Shown here in pieces: positions 1 to 6,463 of a stretch of DNA of 8,081 bases. Numbering within the stretch: position 1 is the first letter of the stretch; the number at the start of each line of letters is the position of its first letter. The notes below the pieces were generated by a model. The model was not told the DNA's origin and ran no database searches. It saw nothing but the letters and a program-made list of their open reading frames with translations. The stretch is from an uncultured Bacteroidota bacterium. GTDB lineage: Bacteria; Bacteroidota; Bacteroidia; Chitinophagales; Chitinophagaceae. The stretch is from positions 1 through 8,081 of the forward strand of contig CAIWKU010000594.1 in assembly GCA_903913355.1 (NCBI GenBank), written 5' to 3'. Position numbers and translations under genes: made by a program.

Positions 1-122
1 CCAAATATGGGGCAGATTTTGTTTTTGGCGGAATAATGGTGCAAACAAAGGATGGCGCAGCAGCTTATAATTCTATACCAGGCGCATTTTTATTTGCTAT
101 CAATATTTCGGCTGTTAAATAA
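1..122 (+). CDS. C-terminal tail of an unrecognised protein, open at left edge (doubtful)
   Basis: Reading from base 3, this frame stays open for 39 codons to a TAA at 120-122 and enters from outside the window. The peptide begins KYGADFVFGGIMVQTKDGAA and ends INISAVK. The first 28 or so residues look protein-like (Gly/Ala/aromatic balance, no low complexity), but I do not recognise a family. The frame overlaps the 3' end of the TPR gene on the other strand by 58 bp, which is long for a convergent pair. One reading is that a real gene ends here. Another is that a gene was fused to the TPR gene by a rearrangement or misassembly near bases 80-90, so that its last 10 or so codons are antisense TPR sequence. 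A chance open frame also remains possible, because the piece is short. Confidence 0.3.
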   Translation, partial: KYGADFVFGGIMVQTKDGAAAYNSIPGAFLFAINISAVK

Positions 123-2434
123 TTGGCTTGAATTTCATATCTGCCTTCAGGAAAACGGGAAAGATAATCGCTGAATCCTGCTTTGGCACCCGTCATATCT
201 TTTGCCTCATACCTTAACATAGCAGACCGAAAAGTCAGGGAATCCTCTTCCGTAAAAGACACAGGTTTCCCGTTTTGCTTCATAAAACTGATAAAATCAC
301 CTGGCTTTTGCTTCTCAATAAAAATATTCCGGATATAATCTATCGCATCATTACTCTCCTGCGAATTTGGATAGGCAGTGACCAGTTTTTTAAAATTCTG
401 CAAAGACTCATCATTCTTATCCATATTAAAATAAGCAACTCCTAATTTTAAATATGCTTGTGGAGCGAATGATTTTGTCTTTTCATTTACAACCAGTTTC
501 ATAAGCGGAGCGATAGCCTGTTGATAATTTTCCTCAGCGAGATAGGTATTGGCTATTTCCATATTCGCATCGGGAATGAGTGAAGAAACAGGATATTGTT
601 TTTCCAGAGATTGCAACAAGCTGATCTTTTCCGGTGTTTTATTCAGTGCACCCATAATGATTCCCTTTTGAAACAGGGCATAATCAGCAGAGGACAATCG
701 TTGGCTGATAATGTTTTCATACATTTTGAGAGACTGGGTATATTCTTTCCCCATAAAAAAGCAATCAGCCGAACGTAAATAGGCATCCTGTTCTATGGAA
801 GATGCTTTCAGGGATAAAACGGGAGCCACCTGCTGAAAATTTTCTTTAGCACCATTATAATTTTCCTTTTTTAATAGCGCATAGCCCAGATTGTATTTTG
901 CGTTTTCAGGATTTACTTCTCCGTTAACGAGTGGCTTCTTAAGATAATTCTGCAGATAAAAAGCAGCAGAATCCATATCTCCTTTTCGATAAGCAATCTC
1001 TCCTTTCCAGAAATAAGCAAGTGGTAACTGAGGTGAATTATAAGGCGTATGCAATAACCTGTTTAGCAAGCTATCCGCGGCTTCTATCCATTGATCATTA
1101 ATCATTTCCACAAAACTTCCATACAGCAATCTTGGGTACAATCTGATGACAGGATCGCTTTTAGAAGGCAGGCTTTCATATAGCTGTAATGCTTTTTTGT
1201 AGTTACTGGTATTGGCAAGTGTATTCACCATCAATTCCCTTGTTTCCTGAATATAGGCGGAGGTGGGATATTTTTTTACAAATTCTTCAAATGCATGTAA
1301 TGCTATATCTAAATACCCCAATTCATAGGATAGCTTTCCATAATTAAAGGCAGATACTTCTTTCTGGGTTCCATTGCTGTTATTGGCAGCGCAGAATTGA
1401 AAAGCAGTTCTTGCGTTGGCTTTATCATTGGTTTTCAGGTAAGCATCTGCCAGCAGGTACATGCTGTTCTGCGCAAGCGAATCTGCGCCCCCGCTTAATT
1501 GTTTGAATCCATCAATGGTTCGGCTCCAGTTTTGGGTTTCATAATAGCAAAAAGACAATTCATACAAATCTTCCCTGCTTACTTTCTGCTTACCCTCTAC
1601 AAATTTTTCAAGATGAGGCAAAGCCTGTTCAAATTGTCTTTTTTCAAAAAGAATATGCCCAACTAACTGATGCAACTGAAGATCATAAAACTGGCTCCCG
1701 GCAATCAAAGCCTCTTGTCCCTTTTCGAGTGCCTTATCACGTTCTCCGCTAAAATAGTATATCTCAGAAAGGTAAAAAGGAACCAGGCTTTTGTATTCAG
1801 GCATTTTCTCAGCTACCTGAAAACTTTCCAAAGCCTGTTTATAATTCTTTTCGTTAAAACAGATAAATCCATAATAATAGTTCGCATCAATATAATTGGG
1901 GTCTTTCGGAATTTGGCGGATGGCATCAAAAAGCGGTTTCGCTTTTGAAAAATCAGGTATCACAAAATAAGCATAGGCTTCATGAAATTTCATATCTGCA
2001 ATTTCACGGTTGCTAAGATTATCAATATCAGCACCCTGGTATTGGGTCAGCGCATTGGAAAACTCTTTCTGTCTGAAATAATACTCACCTAACTGATAAT
2101 GCATCATTTGTATCCTTGCCGTATTCGTCTCCAGTTGGGTGAAAGAAATGGCCATCGGCAAAACCCCTTTATCATTCAATTGTAGTCCGCAAATAATATA
2201 ATAATACCGGCACTCAATTTCTGAGAGAATAGGGAAATTGGATTTCCCGTTTACGCCATTAAAAATATTTTTAAAAACAGGATAAGCAAGACTGTACTGC
2301 CCTTTCTGATAAAGCTCTTCTGCGTTTTTCAATGCAGCATCCGGATCAGCAATATTACTGCTGAACTGTGCTTTCCCTAATAAACCAGTAAAAAGGAATA
2401 CAATAAACAGGTGTGTCGAAATAATTTTCTTCAT
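65..2434 (-). CDS. secreted TPR-repeat protein, probably C-terminally truncated
   Basis: This gene encodes a 789-residue protein with an N-terminal Sec signal peptide (residues 1 to about 23, Lys-Lys then a hydrophobic core, ending GLLGKAQF). The rest is a chain of tetratricopeptide-like helix pairs. Recognisable repeat signatures include AEELYQKGQYSLAYPVFK (39-55), GEYYFRQKEFSNALTQYQ (116-133), GFICFNEKNYKQALESF (189-205), YFWKGEIAYRKGDMDSAAFY (474-493), LGVAYFNMDKNDESLQNFKK (664-683) and AMLRYEAKDMTGAKAGF (738-754). Such proteins are periplasmic or outer-membrane-facing scaffolds in Bacteroidota; no enzyme domain is visible. I chose the ATG at 2434 because it opens directly on the signal peptide; a TTG 11 codons upstream (2467) would put charged residues before it. 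No clear Shine-Dalgarno or promoter was seen; AATCTTTG at 2465-2472 (minus strand) is a one-mismatch -7 candidate. The protein ends abruptly after the first helix of a repeat (ANYLTAEILIANKN, then APGIEL and stop). From memory, relatives are near 1000 residues, so about 200 residues may be missing. Confidence 0.85.
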   Translation of the reverse strand: MKKIISTHLFIVFLFTGLLGKAQFSSNIADPDAALKNAEELYQKGQYSLAYPVFKNIFNGVNGKSNFPILSEIECRYYYIICGLQLNDKGVLPMAISFTQLETNTARIQMMHYQLGEYYFRQKEFSNALTQYQGADIDNLSNREIADMKFHEAYAYFVIPDFSKAKPLFDAIRQIPKDPNYIDANYYYGFICFNEKNYKQALESFQVAEKMPEYKSLVPFYLSEIYYFSGERDKALEKGQEALIAGSQFYDLQLHQLVGHILFEKRQFEQALPHLEKFVEGKQKVSREDLYELSFCYYETQNWSRTIDGFKQLSGGADSLAQNSMYLLADAYLKTNDKANARTAFQFCAANNSNGTQKEVSAFNYGKLSYELGYLDIALHAFEEFVKKYPTSAYIQETRELMVNTLANTSNYKKALQLYESLPSKSDPVIRLYPRLLYGSFVEMINDQWIEAADSLLNRLLHTPYNSPQLPLAYFWKGEIAYRKGDMDSAAFYLQNYLKKPLVNGEVNPENAKYNLGYALLKKENYNGAKENFQQVAPVLSLKASSIEQDAYLRSADCFFMGKEYTQSLKMYENIISQRLSSADYALFQKGIIMGALNKTPEKISLLQSLEKQYPVSSLIPDANMEIANTYLAEENYQQAIAPLMKLVVNEKTKSFAPQAYLKLGVAYFNMDKNDESLQNFKKLVTAYPNSQESNDAIDYIRNIFIEKQKPGDFISFMKQNGKPVSFTEEDSLTFRSAMLRYEAKDMTGAKAGFSDYLSRFPEGRYEIQANYLTAEILIANKNAPGIEL

Positions 2435-2543
2435 GGTAAGAAGGATAAAAGGAACTTCGTAAAGCAAAGATTTCGGTTTCTTTCTTAATGAAATGCGAAA
2501 ACCTGTTTTAAAGGTAATGACCTGTAGTTGTAAGCAAACATCA

Positions 2544-2560
2544 TTCCACGATTTGTGGAA
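2544..2560. promoter_or_regulatory. inverted repeat, possible operator
   Basis: Perfect 6-bp arms TTCCAC (2544-2549) and GTGGAA (2555-2560) flank a 5-base spacer GATTT. The right arm overlaps the proposed -33 TTTG of the thioesterase promoter, so a protein bound here would block or contact RNA polymerase. There is no T-run after it, so it is a poor terminator. It could also be chance; function is inferred from position only. Confidence 0.3.
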
Positions 2561-2584
2561 AAACAGGAAGGAAGCGTAAGTTTG
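2552..2584 (+). promoter_or_regulatory. Bacteroidota-type promoter for the thioesterase gene
   Basis: TAAGTTTG at 2577-2584 matches the Bacteroidota -7 consensus TAnnTTTG exactly. TTTG at 2552-2555 lies 21 bases upstream and fits the -33 element. Transcription would start near 2590, giving a leader of about 14 bases before the ATG at 2604. The spacing and double match make this the best-supported promoter in the window, though it rests on pattern alone. Confidence 0.5.
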
Positions 2585-2603
2585 TCAACAAATCACCATT
2601 CGT

Positions 2604-3026
2604 ATGTACGAACATGTTACCACACTTAGGGTCAGATATGCAGAAACAGACCAGATGGATATTGTCTATTATGGAAACTATGCCCAATACTTTGAAGTAG
2701 GCCGTGCCGAATGTATTCGGGAGTTAGGATATACCTATAAACTGATGGAAGAACTAGGAGTCAGGATGCCGGTTGTGCACATGGAAGCACAGTTTTTGAG
2801 GCCCGCACATTATGATGACCTGATCACCATAAAAACTATGTTAAAAGAATTACCGGCCAAACATGAGATCAGTTTTCACCATGAAGTATACAACGAAAGA
2901 AAAAAACTACTCACCACGGGGAAAGTAGTTTTATTCTTTATTGACAGCAAAACAGGTAAGCGAATGCCCATACCGATCTATCTCAAAGAGAAACTGGCTC
3001 CTTTTTTTACTGATCAGGCCCTATGA
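2604..3026 (+). CDS. acyl-CoA thioesterase, YbgC/4HBT hotdog family
   Basis: This 140-residue protein has the size and motifs of single-domain hotdog thioesterases of the 4-hydroxybenzoyl-CoA thioesterase/YbgC/FadM type, which hydrolyse acyl-CoA thioesters in the cytoplasm. The N-terminal active-site block is RYAETDQMDIVYYGNYAQYF (11-30), with Asp16 in the position of the catalytic Asp, followed by the family helix EVGRAECIRELG (31-42). The next family block, MEAQFLRPAHYDD (60-72), holds the usual F-x-x-P-A-x-Y-D pattern, and the C-terminal strand GKVVLFFID (106-114) is also typical. The residue after QM is Asp19, where many relatives have Gly. The ATG at 2604 is the only start giving the full first strand. 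The gene stands alone: it has its own promoter candidate and ends tail to tail with the DUF6526 gene, overlapping it by 13 bp. The chain length of the substrate cannot be read from the sequence. Confidence 0.9.
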   Translation: MYEHVTTLRVRYAETDQMDIVYYGNYAQYFEVGRAECIRELGYTYKLMEELGVRMPVVHMEAQFLRPAHYDDLITIKTMLKELPAKHEISFHHEVYNERKKLLTTGKVVLFFIDSKTGKRMPIPIYLKEKLAPFFTDQAL

Positions 3027-3442
3027 TGGTCTGCCCGCCAGTTTTGAATGGCTTGCTTGATGGCCTTATTACTCAGTTTTTCATCTATTGCTTTCTGCAC
3101 CAATGCGGCCAATTCTTCATCCGATGCAAAACGAATTGCAATAATCTGGCTCATTCTTAATACGCCAGGTAAAGGTTTACCGGTTAGTACAAAATACCGC
3201 AAACTCTCTTCAGCCCTGATAGCTCTATCCTGTGCCTTTAAAGCAAATGATCTCAGATACCAGGATACCAAACCCAGTATCACTGCAATCAGGCAAATAA
3301 GAGAAGCGGAATACAAGTTTTCTTTAGAAGAATGTACTAGGTTAATGATTGACCCAATTAATAAGGCTAATACAGCTGATAAAGTCAGGAAATGATAACC
3401 GGGTACATAACGGGAATGATTTTGAAAATTTTGTTCTTTCAT
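3014..3442 (-). CDS. DUF6526 family two-TM membrane protein
   Basis: This 142-residue protein matches what I know of DUF6526, a small inner-membrane family of unknown function common in Bacteroidota. The N-terminus has the family opening M-x-x-Q-N-F-x-N-H-x-R (1-11) with P14, Y16 and H17. Two predicted membrane helices lie at about 17-37 and 43-63, joined by a very short polar turn. The cytoplasmic half carries the conserved blocks QDRAIRAEE (71-79), QIIAIRFASDEE (99-110) and IKQAIQNWRAD (128-138), a charged helical tail. The length is normal for the family. The stop lies inside the end of the thioesterase gene (13-bp overlap on opposite strands), and the start has no Shine-Dalgarno sequence. 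A promoter was not recognised; the region upstream contains the TTGGCNN heptamer array. Family assignment is firm, function unknown. Confidence 0.85.
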   Translation of the reverse strand: MKEQNFQNHSRYVPGYHFLTLSAVLALLIGSIINLVHSSKENLYSASLICLIAVILGLVSWYLRSFALKAQDRAIRAEESLRYFVLTGKPLPGVLRMSQIIAIRFASDEELAALVQKAIDEKLSNKAIKQAIQNWRADHHRA

Positions 3443-3480
3443 ATGTGCTTTTTAGGTGATTAAGTTACTGAATTTTGAGA

Positions 3481-3529
3481 TTGGCTGTTAGGCATTGGCT
3501 TTTGGCAATTGGCTTTTGGCTTTTGGCTG
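3481..3529 (+). repeat. degenerate tandem heptamer array, TTGGCNN x7
   Basis: Seven consecutive 7-bp units in perfect register: TTGGCTG, TTAGGCA, TTGGCTT, TTGGCAA, TTGGCTT, TTGGCTT, TTGGCTG. Five of the first positions are near-invariant (TTGGC) while the last two vary; only unit 2 departs from the core. A partial unit GTGG follows at 3530-3533. The array lies between two minus-strand genes, about 40 bp beyond the carboxypeptidase stop and about 40 bp before the DUF6526 start. The first 19 bases match 7942-7960 at 16 of 19 positions, so it is related to the array after the E2 gene. Confidence 0.85.
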
Positions 3530-3543
3530 GTGGATGAAAATTC

Positions 3544-3556
3544 GGAAAGTGTTTCC
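3544..3556 (-). terminator. weak hairpin after the carboxypeptidase gene
   Basis: On the minus strand, GGAAA-CAC-TTTCC forms a 5-bp stem with a 3-base loop starting 15 bases after the carboxypeptidase stop codon, and is followed by GAATTTTC. The stem is short with only two GC pairs and the T-run is poor, so intrinsic termination here is only a possibility. Confidence 0.22.
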
Positions 3557-3571
3557 AATGTTAGATTCTAT

Positions 3572-4963
3572 TTATTTGAGTTCATCTAATAACCGAAACA
3601 TTTTCTTTACAATTTCTCCGGCTGAACCGTCGTAATTATTAACGATGATGGCAACGGTGTACTTTGTACCATCTTTCGATGTATGATACCCTGCAAAACT
3701 TTTGGTTCCACCAATTGTGCCGCTTTTGAGTTTCATTTGGTTGAATACCGGTAAAGCATCATAAAAGTAATTGAACCAGGGTCGGCTTTTGGCAAACTGT
3801 AATACCTGCACAAGCGCATCAGTGGTTACCCGATTTTGAGGCGATAATCCGCTTCCATCTATAATATTAATTGATGATGGCTCTATTCCCTTTTGGTTCC
3901 AGAATTCTTTTAATAGTATTACTCCTTTATCAGTGGAACCGATCCCTTTTTTTTCATAGGCAATGGTCTTAAGCAGCGCCTCGCCGTATAGGTTGATACT
4001 CTTTTTCAGGAACCAGTAATTCAGGCTATCAAGGGTTGGAGAAAATTGAGTATATAATGGTTTGATTTCCGGCAGTTCTTTCCCAGCAGAACTGAAAAAT
4101 CGGTTATAGCCAATCTTTGCAGAATCCAATTGATTGGCAAAAGCGGAGATCAACTGTAAAGAAGGGTCTGGAAAAGATCCTGAAATTTTAAATGAAGCCT
4201 GGTCAATGGGGATTGTGCCCCTGATAAAACCCCTATGATTAAAAGGAGGCAGATAAACATAGGCATTATCACCGGTTTCCTTAGCTGCAGCAATCACTTC
4301 AGATTCTAGCGTACTTTGATAGGGCTCTGGCTTACTATAAAGTATAGATACTTTAGCACCTATCTCATGCCCTGAATGTAAAAAAATATCATACTGGTTT
4401 TCTCTCCAATTTAATGCACTGGTTCCCGCTCCATAATAATTACCGATATCATCCCAAATCCATCCGCAGGGTAAGGTTTCTTTTTCCCATTTCCCGTCAA
4501 TCCCAATTACCTGACCATCTATTTTCTTAATCCCATTCAATTTCAGGATATGGACCCAGTTTTGTAAAACAATCTCTTCTTTTGTTGAATCATATCGCCA
4601 GGAACCCAGACTGGGATCACCACTTCCTATTATATAAAGATTGCCGTGTAATATACTCGCTTCGATCTGTCCATCATAGCCCAATACTGTCTGGTAACGG
4701 TATTGTGGACCCAGTATCTCCATAGCAGCTGCACTGGTAATGATTTTTTGGCAACTGGCCGGTGCTAGCCCGGTTTGTGAATTGATTTCCCATACTTTTT
4801 CACCTGATTCTGTTTTCAGAACAGACAGGCCCAGCAATGCATGCTTCATCTGCGGGTCTGTCTGCAAAATTGCAGCAGCTTTTGCTAATCTGTCGGCCAG
4901 ACCCTGGGCAACCAAAAACGGAGAATACATCAATAAACAAATCAACCAATACTGTGTTTTCAT
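3572..4963 (-). CDS. dacB: D-alanyl-D-alanine carboxypeptidase/endopeptidase, PBP4 type (peptidase S13)
   Basis: This 463-residue secreted penicillin-binding protein trims the terminal D-Ala of peptidoglycan stem peptides and/or cuts D-Ala-mDAP cross-links in the periplasm. A signal peptide covers residues 1 to about 20 (hydrophobic core, FLVAQ end). All three active-site motifs are present: SxxK as S70-C-Q-K73 in APASCQKIITSAAAMEILG, SxN as S322-I-N324 in KKSINLYGEALLK, and KTG as K413-S-G415 in LKSGTIGGTKSFAGY. The PBP4 signature DGSGLSPQNRVT is at 369-380. About 250 residues between SxxK and SxN match the inserted domains II and III of class C PBPs. The length is usual for the family. The residue after the nucleophilic Ser is Cys71, where Thr is usual. 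The start at 4963 is divergent from cinA with 42 bp between them; TAATTTTA (4984-4991, minus strand) is a one-mismatch -7 element, and AGGTAAAGGG precedes the ATG. A DacC-like beta-lactamase role is unlikely. Confidence 0.92.
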   Translation of the reverse strand: MKTQYWLICLLMYSPFLVAQGLADRLAKAAAILQTDPQMKHALLGLSVLKTESGEKVWEINSQTGLAPASCQKIITSAAAMEILGPQYRYQTVLGYDGQIEASILHGNLYIIGSGDPSLGSWRYDSTKEEIVLQNWVHILKLNGIKKIDGQVIGIDGKWEKETLPCGWIWDDIGNYYGAGTSALNWRENQYDIFLHSGHEIGAKVSILYSKPEPYQSTLESEVIAAAKETGDNAYVYLPPFNHRGFIRGTIPIDQASFKISGSFPDPSLQLISAFANQLDSAKIGYNRFFSSAGKELPEIKPLYTQFSPTLDSLNYWFLKKSINLYGEALLKTIAYEKKGIGSTDKGVILLKEFWNQKGIEPSSINIIDGSGLSPQNRVTTDALVQVLQFAKSRPWFNYFYDALPVFNQMKLKSGTIGGTKSFAGYHTSKDGTKYTVAIIVNNYDGSAGEIVKKMFRLLDELK

Positions 4964-5005
4964 AATTGCCCTTTACCTTGCACTAAAATTAAGCCTAACC
5001 AGACT

Positions 5006-6262
5006 ATGGAAAAAGTTTTTGCATCCATCATAACCATTGGAGATGAATTACTGATTGGACAGGTAGTGGATACGAATAGTGCCTGGATGGCACAGGAATT
5101 GAATAAGATAGGTATTACCGTAAAACACAGAGTGGCTGTAGGTGATGTTTGGGAAGATATCTGGCAGGCATTGGATGAAGAAAGTAAACAGGCATCGATT
5201 ATCCTGATTACCGGCGGCTTAGGCCCAACAGCTGATGATATTACCAAACCACTTTTATGTAATTATTTTGGAGGCAAGATGATTGTTCATCAGCCAACCT
5301 TAGATCATGTTACCCATATTTTCGAGAATATCCTGAAAAGGCCCATGATTGAGCGTAATGCAAAACAGGCCGAAGTACCTGATGTATGCACGGTATTGAT
5401 GAATGAAAGAGGTACCGCACCCGGAATGCTGTTTAAAAAAGAGGGAAAGATATTTGTGTCACTTCCCGGTGTACCCCATGAAATGAAATGGATTATGAGC
5501 AATCATGTGCTCCCTTTAATCCCACAAATATTTACAACCGGCTTTATAGAACACCGCACTTTACTCACAGCGGGTATCGGCGAATCTTTTCTTGCAGAAA
5601 TGATTATCAAAGAAGAAACAGCCCTTCCTGCACATATTAAACTGGCTTACCTGCCTAATTATGGGATGGTGAGGTTGCGATTGACTGCTTTCGGAGAAGA
5701 TAAAAATAAACTTGAAACCGAACTCAATCACCATTTTGATCAATTGAAAAAAGCAGTAGCGGTTTACCTTGTCATTGATGAGGATATCCCGCTGGAATTA
5801 GCGGTTGGTAAACTATTGAAAGAAAAAGGCTGTACAGTAGCGACAGCAGAAAGTTGTACCGGTGGATATATTGCTCATTTGCTAACCAGTCATGCAGGTT
5901 CTTCCGCTTATTTTACAGGAAGCGTGATCAGTTACGACAATGCTATCAAAGAAAGGGTGTTACATGTGTCAAAGCAAACTTTAGAAACCGTTGGTGCGGT
6001 GAGTGAGTCTACTGTTCAACAAATGGCAAAATCAGTATTGTCGATTATGCAAACAGATTATGCAATTGCGGTTAGTGGTATTATGGGGCCTGATGGAGGC
6101 ACGGCAGAAAAACCGGTAGGTATGGTTTGGGTGGGCATTGCTGATAAAAACAGGGTGATTACAAAACAATTTAATTTCCGATTCGACAGACGCAGAAATA
6201 TAGAACTCACCGCTAATAATGCCCTTAACCTTTTACGTTCCTTTATTGTGGATAACGCTTAA
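5006..6262 (+). CDS. cinA: CinA: nicotinamide-nucleotide amidohydrolase with MoCF-like N-terminal domain
   Basis: This is a full-length two-domain CinA of 418 residues, cytoplasmic. The N-terminal COG1058/MoCF-like domain (about 1-170) shows IGDELLIGQVVDTNS (11-25), TGGLGPTADD (69-78), GTAPGM (136-141) and SLPGVPHEM (152-160); in homologues it acts as an ADP-ribose pyrophosphatase. A CinA-KH linker region follows (about 175-255). The C-terminal PncC domain (about 262-415) shows AESCTGG (281-287, Ser283 in the active-site motif), GSVISYDN (305-312), SGIMGPDGG (357-365) and KPVG (369-372). PncC converts nicotinamide mononucleotide to nicotinate mononucleotide plus ammonia in NAD recycling. No key motif is lost. 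The ATG at 5006 starts directly on the first strand and has no Shine-Dalgarno sequence. No convincing promoter was found in the 42-bp gap to the divergent dacB. The competence-related name is historical; no competence genes are nearby. Confidence 0.95.
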   Translation: MEKVFASIITIGDELLIGQVVDTNSAWMAQELNKIGITVKHRVAVGDVWEDIWQALDEESKQASIILITGGLGPTADDITKPLLCNYFGGKMIVHQPTLDHVTHIFENILKRPMIERNAKQAEVPDVCTVLMNERGTAPGMLFKKEGKIFVSLPGVPHEMKWIMSNHVLPLIPQIFTTGFIEHRTLLTAGIGESFLAEMIIKEETALPAHIKLAYLPNYGMVRLRLTAFGEDKNKLETELNHHFDQLKKAVAVYLVIDEDIPLELAVGKLLKEKGCTVATAESCTGGYIAHLLTSHAGSSAYFTGSVISYDNAIKERVLHVSKQTLETVGAVSESTVQQMAKSVLSIMQTDYAIAVSGIMGPDGGTAEKPVGMVWVGIADKNRVITKQFNFRFDRRRNIELTANNALNLLRSFIVDNA

Positions 6263-6292
6263 TTTAAATTCCTTTTTTCCTTTATACATTTG
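6263..6292 (+). promoter_or_regulatory. candidate promoter for the E2 gene
   Basis: TACATTTG at 6285-6292 is an exact match to TAnnTTTG. The -33 region is weak: TTTA at 6263-6266, one mismatch from TTTG, with an 18-base spacer. Transcription would begin near 6299, leaving a leader of about 165 bases before the E2 ATG at 6464, unusually long beside the roughly 14 bases at the thioesterase gene. It begins immediately after the cinA stop codon. Confidence 0.4.
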
Positions 6293-6334
6293 TTGGTGTA
6301 TTGAACGGTTGCAAACTATAACTAGTTGATTGTC

Positions 6335-6372
6335 AATTATTCGTAAGAATAATTCCTGTTGTTTCTAACAGG
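6335..6372 (+). promoter_or_regulatory. two abutting hairpins in the E2 leader
   Basis: Hairpin 1 has perfect 8-base arms AATTATTC (6335-6342) and GAATAATT (6347-6354) with loop GTAA. Hairpin 2 starts on the next base, with perfect 6-base arms CCTGTT (6355-6360) and AACAGG (6367-6372) and loop GTTTCT. No T-run follows, so a classic terminator for cinA is not supported. They may be RNA structures in the E2 leader or two protein-binding half-site pairs. A weaker CGATA/TATCG pair lies at 6427-6443. I recognise no riboswitch family here. Confidence 0.4.
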
Positions 6373-6463
6373 TATTGGTATCCAGTAGTCAGTAACCAAC
6401 CCAGCCTTTTATTAAATATCAGGCCCCGATACATTCATTATCGCATTAAAACAGTACGATAGT

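Noticed and set aside
596..1948. Plus-strand open frames of 60 and 92 codons inside the TPR gene
   Set aside because: They are antisense to a well-supported coding sequence, have no recognisable motifs, and are shadows of its codon pattern.
2512..2523. AGGT-AATG-ACCT inverted repeat in the TPR-thioesterase spacer
   Set aside because: Arms are only 4 bp, and such pairs are expected by chance in a spacer of this size.
4960..5743. Minus-strand open frames inside cinA
   Set aside because: They lie opposite conserved CinA motifs and show Ser/Ile/Phe-rich antisense composition.
6261..6278. AATTTAAATT palindrome and T6 run after cinA as a terminator
   Set aside because: The palindrome is all A/T with no loop and would not form a stable hairpin before the T-run.
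6375..6399. TTGGT/ACCAA pair downstream of the double hairpin
   Set aside because: A 5-bp stem with a 15-base loop is too weak to support; it also resembles the TTGGC core but lacks the 7-bp periodicity.
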